Below are positions 1 through 5,701 of a stretch of DNA of 13,763 nucleotides, piece by piece (position 1 is the stretch's first letter; the number at the start of each line of letters is the position of its first letter). The notes below the pieces were generated by a model. It did no database searches and was not told the origin of the DNA. It saw nothing but the letters and a program-made list of their open reading frames with translations. This DNA is from Anaerolineae bacterium (GTDB lineage: Bacteria > Chloroflexota > Anaerolineae > JAFGEY01): contig JAFGJF010000069.1 in the NCBI GenBank assembly GCA_016929205.1, positions 1 through 13,763 on the forward strand. The letters are read 5' to 3'. A program made the translations under genes and the position numbers.

Positions 1-52
1 AAAGGGCAATGGCTTGATCTTGCTCGACCGGCAGTTGGCGCAGCGCGAATAG
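1..52 (+). CDS. possible C-terminal tail of an unidentified protein (5' part outside window)
   Basis: The second forward frame reads about sixteen codons and ends in TAG at 50-52. The readable tail is GNGLILLDRQLAQRE. Nearly all its codons end in G or C, as in the good genes of this window, and a stable hairpin follows 57 bases later. It is too short to assign to a family. The opposite strand is also open here and shares the same third-codon positions, so the strand is not certain. That reading contains a C-A-N-C pair but shows no ATG, GTG or TTG start after the upstream stop. Confidence 0.3.
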   Translation, partial: KGNGLILLDRQLAQRE

Positions 53-108
53 ACGACATCAAATGGGGATGTACGTTTTTTCTCCTTTCAAAAGCACGTG
101 AACGAGCG

Positions 109-134
109 AGGAGCTCCGGGCAACCGGGGCTCCT
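109..134 (+). terminator. strong GNRA-capped hairpin, possible terminator
   Basis: Arms at 109-119 and 124-134 pair over 11 positions with one G-T wobble around a GCAA tetraloop. Only TTT follows the stem, so it is a weak intrinsic terminator by the classical rule. It lies between the possible coding tail ending at 52 and the broken HAD gene starting at 175, where it would separate the two transcripts. It could also be a processing or attenuation hairpin. Confidence 0.4.
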
Positions 135-174
135 TTGCGTCTGCATGGGGAGGAGGCGCGCTGTCCATCTTGCA

Positions 175-520
175 ATGACTATCAAAGGCGTTTTCTTGGA
201 TTTTGGTTTTGTGATTGGTTATCCAACAGCCGGTATTGACCGGAAATATTTCTATCTGGATTGGGACGGCATTGATACTGTTATCAAAGATCGGGAAATG
301 ACGCAGCATTTACGGCCAGGTGTTGGGCGAGCAGAGTTGGAAGCATTACGAGGTCGTATTTGTGGGAGATAGCTACCAACAAGATATTGTTGGAGCAAAA
401 CGGGTGGGATTGAAGACAGTTTGGTTGAATAATCGGCACGAGCCGCGCGCGATGGCTGTGGACAACCCACCTGATTATGAAATAGAGACACTGGCTGAGA
501 TGAGAGATCTGTCATTCTAG
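175..520 (+). pseudogene. HAD-superfamily hydrolase remnant, internally deleted and frameshifted
   Basis: Two parts of one HAD-like phosphohydrolase lie in different frames. The front (frame of 175) reads MTIKGVFLDFGFVIGYP and carries motif I with the nucleophile Asp9. It stays plausible until about base 350 (RPGVGRAELEAL). The back (frame of 320, from about base 338) reads HYEVVFVGDSYQQDIVGAK and carries motif IV plus the usual C-terminal TVWLNN strand, ending at 520. A normal HAD protein of this type is about 200-240 residues. Here the cap and the motif II/III region, on the order of 100 or more residues, are missing and the phase is shifted, so no active enzyme can be made. ATG at 175 is preferred because HAD homology begins there; an in-frame ATG at 145 is possible. 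AGGAGG at about 150 is rather far from 175. Its stop codon overlaps that of the convergent DegV gene. Confidence 0.75.
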
Positions 521-1362
521 GCTTCCTTGTCGGTCAGGCAGGTAAAGCCGACGACGCCGGGTCCCAGATGCGCGCCGAGGACAGGGGTGACGTCGACGGC
601 GATCGGCGAAGGAATGTGGGGCACGAGGTGCTCGACTCGCTGCCACAGCGTTTGCAGCCTGGCCGGCGCATTGGTATGGATCAATACAACCTGCTCCAAC
701 GCGCCGAGGCCGACAAAGAATTTGACGAGCCAGTCCATAGCGCGTTTCTGGGTACGGACTTTGTCCATGTTGATCTCGTTGTGGTTCATCGACAGGAGCG
801 GCTTGAGGTCTAGCAGTGACCCCAGGATGGCCTGAAAGTTGGATAGCCGGCCGCTGCGCCGTAAGTAGGTCAGCGTGTCGAGCGCGGCAAAGGTGTACAG
901 GCGCGGTCTTGTGTCCTGTATTGCGGCGACAATGTCCGAGACGGTTTTCCCCTCATCGGCAAGGCGGGCTGCCTCCAAAACCTGCAAGCCCGTGCCAACG
1001 GTCAGTTGGTGGGAGTCGATGACGGTGATTGCGACGTCGTCCATTGCCTCAGCAGCCAGCCGGGCGATATTGACGGTGTTGCTCAGCTTGGCAGCGATGT
1101 GGATGGAAACGATCTGGTCAGCACCGTTGGCGATCAGGGCCTGGTAGGCCTCCATAAAAGCGCCGATCCCGGGCACGGACGTCGTCGGTTGGACGGGAGA
1201 CTCGGGCAGTTTTTCATAGAATTGCTGGCGCGAGAGGTCGACGCCGTCGCGGTAGCTCTTGTCTGCAAAGTTGATATAGAGCGGAACGACAGTGATGTCG
1301 TATTGTTGGATGAGTGATGGGGGCAGGTCGCAGGTGCTATCGGTCACGATCTTGATGCTCAT
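517..1362 (-). CDS. DegV family fatty-acid-binding protein (FakB-like)
   Basis: The product has 281 residues, the usual size for the family. Members bind a fatty acid and, where studied, present it to the kinase FakA to make acyl-phosphate for phospholipid synthesis. Visible signatures are the N-terminal IVTDSTCDLP (5-14), TSVP (61-64), the KLSNT loop (92-96), the LTYLRRSGRLS segment (164-174) and the C-terminal GAHLGPGVVG (263-272). The histidine of that last motif matches the one that contacts the ligand head group in FakB proteins. No signal peptide or membrane segment is seen, so it is cytoplasmic. ATG at 1362 is chosen over the in-frame ATG at 1377 because AAAGG sits about 8 bases before it. 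It is the last gene of the MarR-pirin-DegV run, 101 bases after pirin. No FakA kinase gene is in the window. The specific ligand cannot be told. Confidence 0.92.
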   Translation of the reverse strand: MSIKIVTDSTCDLPPSLIQQYDITVVPLYINFADKSYRDGVDLSRQQFYEKLPESPVQPTTSVPGIGAFMEAYQALIANGADQIVSIHIAAKLSNTVNIARLAAEAMDDVAITVIDSHQLTVGTGLQVLEAARLADEGKTVSDIVAAIQDTRPRLYTFAALDTLTYLRRSGRLSNFQAILGSLLDLKPLLSMNHNEINMDKVRTQKRAMDWLVKFFVGLGALEQVVLIHTNAPARLQTLWQRVEHLVPHIPSPIAVDVTPVLGAHLGPGVVGFTCLTDKEA

Positions 1363-1463
1363 CAGTTTGCCTTTCATATGATCACACTTTTTTTTTCCGA
1401 GCGGGGCAAATCTCCAGCTCGGCGATTTTGTGATTGTGTCAAGCGTCTCGCTGCAAAATTGCC

Positions 1464-2330
1464 CTATGCCGGTTTCGGGATAAAGGTGCCGTCACGCAGC
1501 TCTTGGAGCGTTTGCTGAATTTCCTCCCGGGTGTTCATCACAAACGGGCCATAGCGGGCGATGGGCTCGCCAATTGGCTTGCCGGAGACGAGCAGGAAAC
1601 GAGCTGGATGGTCTGCCGTGCGCACCTCGATGCGATCGCCGTCAGACAAGATGGCCAAAGTTGGGCTGACAATGGGCGTGCCATCTTTAGCCCCCACGAT
1701 GCCAAATAGCCCCTGACCTTGAAAAACATAGGCAAAGGCCGTATGTCCACGCGGGATCGGCTGGGCAAATCTACTGTTGGCAGGCATCGACACATCCAGG
1801 TAGGTTGGATCGGCGACGATATCGGTCACCGGGCCCTGCACGCCATCGACGGTGCCGGCGATGACCCGGATGGTGACGTTGTGGCGGGTGATTTCGGGAA
1901 TCCGGGCGGCGATGATGTCCTGGTAGCGCGGGGGCATCATCTTGTCTCTGGCCGGCAAGTTGACCCACAACTGGTAGCCGTGCAATAGCCCATCGCGCTG
2001 GGCGGGCATTTCTTCGTGCATAATCGCGCGCCCGGCGGTCATCCACTGCACGTCGCCGGGGCCGATGGTGCCCGAGTTGCCCAGGGTGTCGCGATGGTTT
2101 ACCTCACCGGCGATCATATAAGTCACGGTTTCGATGCCACGATGAGGGTGCATGGGAAAGCCGGCGATGTAATCGTCGGGATCGTCGGAGCGAAATTCGT
2201 CGAGCAGCAAAAACGGGTCGAGGTAGTCGAGCCGGGCGGAAGCGATGCTGCGGCGCAAGCGAACGCCGGCACCATCGGAGGTGAGCTGCGGCTCAACGAG
2301 GCGCTGTATGGTTCTCGGTTTTGTGGTCAT
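1464..2330 (-). CDS. pirin family protein (cupin, iron-binding)
   Basis: The 288-residue product is a bicupin of the pirin family. The metal-binding set is intact: HPHRGIETVT gives His61 and His63, and AGRAIMHEEMP gives His105 and Glu107, equivalent to His56, His58, His101 and Glu103 of human pirin. Bacterial pirins are described as quercetin 2,3-dioxygenases or as redox-responsive partners of metabolic enzymes; the activity here cannot be decided from sequence. ATG at 2330 is chosen because AAAGGAAA precedes it by about 6 bases and the family usually starts near MTTKPRTIQR. An in-frame start at 2396 would add 22 atypical residues. It lies 75 bases after the MarR gene with no promoter seen between, so it is probably cotranscribed and MarR-controlled. 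No signal peptide is present. Confidence 0.95.
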   Translation of the reverse strand: MTTKPRTIQRLVEPQLTSDGAGVRLRRSIASARLDYLDPFLLLDEFRSDDPDDYIAGFPMHPHRGIETVTYMIAGEVNHRDTLGNSGTIGPGDVQWMTAGRAIMHEEMPAQRDGLLHGYQLWVNLPARDKMMPPRYQDIIAARIPEITRHNVTIRVIAGTVDGVQGPVTDIVADPTYLDVSMPANSRFAQPIPRGHTAFAYVFQGQGLFGIVGAKDGTPIVSPTLAILSDGDRIEVRTADHPARFLLVSGKPIGEPIARYGPFVMNTREEIQQTLQELRDGTFIPKPA

Positions 2331-2405
2331 TGTTATTTCCTTTGTTAGCGGGTGAGCTCCTTCGTTTCCTCGGACAGACTGCATCCGCCGGGACACGCGC
2401 CCGCG

Positions 2406-2861
2406 TTATGGGTTATCTTGTTGTTTGCCCAGGGTACGGCAGAGACAGCCCAGAGTTTCTTGTTCCTCGGGGGTCAGGATGCTCAGTTCTTCAACCAGGT
2501 CGGCAACGTGCCCGGGCAAAAGGTCTTCGATCGCCTTTCGGCCGGCCTCGGTCAAGGAGACAACGACGACGCGCCGGTCGTTTTCGTCCCGGTCGCGCTG
2601 GACGAGGCCGCGCTTTTGCAGGTTGTCGACGACGAGGGTGATGTTGCCGCCGCTTTTGAGCTGCTTGGCACAGATCTCGCCGGGACGCATTGGCCCCAGG
2701 TGGTAGAGGACGTCAAGGACGCCAAATTGGCTGGCTGTCAGGTCGCCCCACGTCTTACGTTGGGCGAGCCGCGCGAGCAGCGAGTCCGTGGCCCGGGTGA
2801 GCTTGATGAAGGTGTCCAGGGCGTGTTTTTCCTCGAGCGTCCCTTTGTAATGTGTGGGCAT
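2406..2861 (-). CDS. MarR family transcriptional regulator
   Basis: This is a 151-residue MarR-type repressor of normal length. The winged helix spans about 42-100: LTASQFGVLDVLYHLGP, then the recognition region GGNITLVVDNLQKRGLV (71-87), then the wing with DENDRR (92-97). The ends supply the helical dimer interface. Cys64, Cys139 and Cys141 are present and would allow redox sensing of the OhrR or MhqR sort, but that is only a possibility. It is first in the run MarR, pirin, DegV-like. GGAAAA about 6 bases upstream of ATG 2861 serves as ribosome site. A near-consensus promoter with overlapping AT-rich palindromes lies just upstream, which suggests autoregulation and control of pirin. The inducer is unknown. 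Confidence 0.95.
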   Translation of the reverse strand: MPTHYKGTLEEKHALDTFIKLTRATDSLLARLAQRKTWGDLTASQFGVLDVLYHLGPMRPGEICAKQLKSGGNITLVVDNLQKRGLVQRDRDENDRRVVVVSLTEAGRKAIEDLLPGHVADLVEELSILTPEEQETLGCLCRTLGKQQDNP

Positions 2862-2890
2862 CTGTTTTCCAAGTTGGTATTAGTTTGATG

Positions 2891-2912
2891 TTAAAATATT
2901 TTATATTAAAAT
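2891..2912 (-). promoter_or_regulatory. AT-rich palindromic operator candidate for the MarR regulator
   Basis: Two palindromes overlap here: a perfect 12-bp TAAAATATTTTA (2892-2903), and a 15-bp inverted repeat with arms ATTTTA and TAAAAT around three bases (2898-2912). TTAAAAT also recurs directly at 2891 and 2906. The block covers the downstream edge of the -10 box and the expected start site near 2904, the usual place for a MarR repressor site. Assignment to this MarR is by position only. Confidence 0.55.
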
Positions 2913-2939
2913 AATATCACGGAAAAGGTAATTTGTCAA
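2911..2939 (-). promoter_or_regulatory. sigma-70/A-type promoter of MarR-pirin-DegV unit
   Basis: Read on the minus strand, TTGACA (2939-2934) is followed by a 17-base spacer and TATTAT (2916-2911). This is 6/6 and 5/6 to consensus at ideal spacing. The expected start site is near 2904, giving a leader of about 43 bases before the MarR ATG. It lies 35 bases beyond the stop of the upstream ABC gene, and no terminator hairpin was seen between them, so some readthrough from the exporter transcript is possible. Confidence 0.8.
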
Positions 2940-2974
2940 GACGGGGTGTTCTGGGGTGGGCGGCACGGGTTGCT

Positions 2975-4747
2975 CTATGCAGCGGGGGCAAGCACCGGTG
3001 GGGGTACGGTTTGAAGGGTGGCGGCGGATGCAAACTGGGTGCGGTAGAGGCTGTTGTAAATGTCGCAGCGAGCCAGCAACTCGCGATGTGTACCGGTGGC
3101 CAGGACAGTTCCCTGTTGGAGGACAACGATCTTGCTGGCGTTTTCGATGGTGGACAGACGGTGGGCGATAATGATCGTGGTGCGGCCTCGCATCAGTTTG
3201 TCCAGTGCGTCCTGCACCCTGCGTTCGGAATGTGTATCGAGGGCAGAGGTGGCCTCATCGAGGATCAGGATGCGCGGGTCTTTGAGAAAGGCACGAGCAA
3301 TGGCAATGCGCTGCCGCTGCCCACCGGACAGCCGCGCGCCGCGCTCACCGATCTGGGTGTGGTAGCCGTTGGGCTGTTCGAGGATGAATTCGTGGGCGTT
3401 GGCGAGTTGGGCAGCGCGGACGATCTCGTCCTCCGTGGCATCCGGCCGGCCGCAGGCGATGTTTTCGTAGATACTCATCCCGAACAGATAGGTATCCTGA
3501 GGGACAATGGCGATCTGGCTGCGCAGAAATTCGACATTCAGATCTTGACTGTCGAGGCCGTCAAACAGGATGTGCCCGGCGGTGGGATCGTAAAAGCGCG
3601 GAATCAGCTTGACCAGGGTTGATTTGCCAACGCCGCTGGGTCCGACCAGGGCAATGGTCTCACCCGGCGCTGCGATCAGGTTTATATCGTGAAGGACATT
3701 GTTATGGCCGTCGTAGGAAAAGGCGACGTCCTGGAAAACAAGGTTACCCGATACCGGCTGCGTTGGGCCCGGTAAGGGAAGCGTGCTTTCGCTGCGGATA
3801 ACGTTTGGCGTATCCAGGATGTCGTTGATGCGGCCAAAGGCAGCCAGGGCTTTGTTGATCTCGATATAGAGGCCGGCGAGCATGGCCACCGGCCCGACGA
3901 CCATCTCGGCATAGAGGATAAAGGCGATCAGATCGGGTGGAGTGAGGACACCACGTGCCACGCGGTAGCCTCCAAGTCCGATGACGATCAGGGTAAAGAG
4001 CGAGTTGAGCAGGCCAATGATCAGCCGCGCGTTGGCCGTGACCCGGATGCTGCGCAGCGATTTGGACAGGATCTGGTTGTTTTGGCCGCGAAAGAGATCC
4101 TTCGCATTGTGTTCGAGCACAAAGGCCTTGATGATGTCGATGCCGGCAACGCTTTCGCTGATAATGTTGGTCAGGTGGGCAAGGCGCTCCTGGGTGCTGG
4201 TGGCGATGGATCTGATCTTGTCGCCCATCGTTTTCGAGATGAGGATAACGATCGGAATCGTGGCAAAGATGGTCAGGGTCAGGGCCCAATCCATTCGCAC
4301 GAGCAGAACGGTCACGCCGACCAGGGTCAGGACCTGCTGGAGAATATAGGCCAGACCTGAAGCGAGCCCACCTTGCACGAGGTTGATGTCGTTGGTCATG
4401 CTGGAGGTGATCTCGCCTGAACTCTTGTTGTCGTAATAGTCGAGTGACAGCTCGAGCAGCTTGTGATAGAGGCGGTCGCGCAGATCGCGGATGACGTTTT
4501 GGCCTACCGAATCGAGGGTCACGGTTTTGGCATAATTGGCGACCTCACGCAGGGCAAATACGCCGGCTAACAGGCCGACGGCGGTGAGCAGCACCGACAT
4601 ATTGCCAGCGACAAAGAGGGTGTCAAAGACCCGGCGGACGGCCCACGGAAAGGCCAAGCCGGCCGCCGTGCCGACCAGCATGGCGATCTGGCCGATGAGA
4701 AAGGGTTTTTTGTAGGGCTTGAGATAGGATAACATTTTGAGAAACAT
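2975..4747 (-). CDS. ABC-type multidrug/lipid exporter, fused membrane and ATPase domains (MsbA/BmrA-like)
   Basis: The 590-residue half-transporter would work as a dimer in the cytoplasmic membrane. Six hydrophobic segments are visible at about 15-37, 50-72, 131-150, 154-171, 242-263 and 272-294. The ATPase follows, with Walker A GPSGVGKST (369-377), Q-loop Gln417, signature LSGGQ (473-477), Walker B ILILDE (493-498, catalytic Glu498), SALD loop (501-504) and switch His529. All catalytic residues are intact. ATG at 4747 is preferred because GGAG lies 8-9 bases upstream and MFLKMLSYLKPYKK is a typical start; the longer frame from 4834 adds an Arg-rich stretch without family likeness. It follows the TetR gene by 110 bases on the same strand, the classic layout of a drug-inducible exporter. 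The substrate, drug or lipid, cannot be named. Confidence 0.95.
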   Translation of the reverse strand: MFLKMLSYLKPYKKPFLIGQIAMLVGTAAGLAFPWAVRRVFDTLFVAGNMSVLLTAVGLLAGVFALREVANYAKTVTLDSVGQNVIRDLRDRLYHKLLELSLDYYDNKSSGEITSSMTNDINLVQGGLASGLAYILQQVLTLVGVTVLLVRMDWALTLTIFATIPIVILISKTMGDKIRSIATSTQERLAHLTNIISESVAGIDIIKAFVLEHNAKDLFRGQNNQILSKSLRSIRVTANARLIIGLLNSLFTLIVIGLGGYRVARGVLTPPDLIAFILYAEMVVGPVAMLAGLYIEINKALAAFGRINDILDTPNVIRSESTLPLPGPTQPVSGNLVFQDVAFSYDGHNNVLHDINLIAAPGETIALVGPSGVGKSTLVKLIPRFYDPTAGHILFDGLDSQDLNVEFLRSQIAIVPQDTYLFGMSIYENIACGRPDATEDEIVRAAQLANAHEFILEQPNGYHTQIGERGARLSGGQRQRIAIARAFLKDPRILILDEATSALDTHSERRVQDALDKLMRGRTTIIIAHRLSTIENASKIVVLQQGTVLATGTHRELLARCDIYNSLYRTQFASAATLQTVPPPVLAPAA

Positions 4748-4857
4748 CTTTTGATCTCCTATAGGTTGGAGCGGGCGGGACGCCACGATCCGATGTACCC
4801 GTCCGGCAGGCCCGTTTCGACGCCGCGCACGCATTTCATTCAGGTCATTGTACGACG

Positions 4858-5472
4858 TCAGGTAGGATTCGCATAGTCTGGTCCGGCGATGCCTTCAAAG
4901 ATCATATTTATGATCCGTTCCACCGATGTGCTGCCATCAGAGGTGGCCTGGCTGTGTGCAATATAGTCATAAATGACAGCGAGATAGGTTCCGGTGATGG
5001 CGCGTACGACCTCAGCAGGGGGGAGGTCGGCGCGGATCTCGCCCTGAGCCTGGGCTTTTTGCACCAGTTTGCCGAGAATGCTGCCCAGGCGGATGTGGAA
5101 GGCGGTTTCATCGGATGGGTACAGCATAGCCCCAAGGAAAACGTAGCGGGTGACGCGCAGATAGGGTAGGGTATCGGCAACCAGGGCGTGCATCACGCGG
5201 CGGATGGTGGCAACGGGAGAAGCCTTCGGGCCGTTTTCGGCAAGGTGTTGCAGGTGTTCGAGTTCCCGGACCGCAATCTCGCACAGGATGCTTTCTTTGT
5301 TTGCAAAGTAGTTAAAGCAGGTGCCTCGGGAGATGCCGGCCCGGTCAGCGATCTCGTCGACCGATGTCTGGTCAAATCCCTGGTTCTGAAAGAGATCAAC
5401 AGCAACGTCGAGAATGCGCTGCCTGGTTTCTTGTTTTTTTCTTTCGCGTAGCGATAAAACTTGTTCAGACAT
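4858..5472 (-). CDS. TetR family transcriptional repressor
   Basis: The 204-residue product has the TetR DNA-binding domain at about 14-62: TRQRILDVAVDLFQNQGF, then the helix-turn-helix TSVDEIADRAGISRGTCFNY (36-55) and the closing FANKESIL. The rest is a helical ligand-binding and dimer domain without a recognisable subfamily. It probably represses itself and the downstream ABC exporter, since two matching palindromes lie at its promoter. ATG 5472 is chosen because the longer open frame to 5541 begins upstream of the predicted transcript start near 5506. The ribosome site is odd: AGGAGG is 16 bases before 5472 but only 2 bases before an out-of-frame ATG at 5486, which is followed by seven A residues. 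Confidence 0.93.
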   Translation of the reverse strand: MSEQVLSLRERKKQETRQRILDVAVDLFQNQGFDQTSVDEIADRAGISRGTCFNYFANKESILCEIAVRELEHLQHLAENGPKASPVATIRRVMHALVADTLPYLRVTRYVFLGAMLYPSDETAFHIRLGSILGKLVQKAQAQGEIRADLPPAEVVRAITGTYLAVIYDYIAHSQATSDGSTSVERIINMIFEGIAGPDYANPT

Positions 5473-5508
5473 ACTTTTTTTACCATGTCCTCCTGAATAA
5501 CTGTTTGA

Positions 5509-5534
5509 TAAAATTATACCACAGTATAATTTTA
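5509..5534. promoter_or_regulatory. palindromic operator 1 (TetR site candidate)
   Basis: Perfect 10-bp arms AAAATTATAC (5510-5519) and GTATAATTTT (5524-5533) flank CACA. One further T-A pair extends the symmetry to 5509-5534. It covers the spacer and -10 box of the tetR promoter, so a bound repressor would block polymerase. The arms equal those of operator 2, 36 bp away centre to centre. Confidence 0.8.
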
Positions 5535-5541
5535 GTGTCAA
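5513..5541 (-). promoter_or_regulatory. full-consensus promoter of tetR-ABC exporter unit
   Basis: On the minus strand TTGACA (5541-5536), a 17-base spacer and TATAAT (5518-5513) match the sigma-70/A consensus at all twelve positions. Transcription should start near 5506, giving a leader of roughly 34 bases before the TetR ATG at 5472. So strong a promoter fits tight repression by the overlapping palindrome. Confidence 0.88.
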
Positions 5542-5545
5542 GTAT

Positions 5546-5569
5546 AAAATTATACCATGGTATAATTTT
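5546..5569. promoter_or_regulatory. palindromic operator 2, perfect 24-bp dyad (TetR site candidate)
   Basis: The left half AAAATTATACCA (5546-5557) is the exact reverse complement of the right half TGGTATAATTTT (5558-5569), with no gap or mismatch. It lies just upstream of the tetR -35 box and about 17 bases before the -35 candidate of the rightward surface-protein gene, so a bound repressor could act on both sides. Each arm contains a TATAAT string. Confidence 0.8.
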
Positions 5570-5585
5570 TGTGAAACGTGCTGAC

Positions 5586-5613
5586 TTGCATTTACGTCAT
5601 TTTTTGGTACACT
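5586..5613 (+). promoter_or_regulatory. possible promoter of the surface-protein gene
   Basis: TTGCAT (5586-5591), a 16-base spacer and TACACT (5608-5613) form a moderate sigma-70-like promoter pointing to the gene at 5702. The leader would be about 80 bases and contains a GGGATCCC palindrome followed by TCG and six T residues (5635-5650), of unknown meaning. Confidence 0.4.
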
Positions 5614-5701
5614 AGGAACAAGAGAGAACAGGCGGGATCCCTCGTTTTTTCAGGACAAGTGCCCGGCGGAGCAGGTGTCCGCGATCCGAAGGGGAATGAC
5701 G

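Noticed and set aside
1..100. minus-strand reading with a Cys-x2-Cys motif (SRCANCRSSK) at the left edge
   Set aside because: No ATG, GTG or TTG start follows its upstream stop, and the forward reading ending at 52 is equally GC3-rich and better placed; evidence is insufficient to call a zinc-ribbon protein.
1388..1422. T9 run next to CCGAGC...GCTCGG inverted repeat before the DegV gene
   Set aside because: On the plus strand the T-run precedes the stem, and on the minus strand the stem is followed by A residues. It therefore fits no intrinsic terminator; the 14-base loop also makes a weak hairpin.
2352..2888. 178-residue plus-strand open frame opposite the MarR gene
   Set aside because: It is antisense to an unmistakable MarR gene and crosses its promoter; no recognisable domain.
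2933..3622. 229-residue plus-strand open frame opposite the ABC ATPase domain
   Set aside because: It is the complement of conserved ATPase motifs and has no independent homology or ribosome site.
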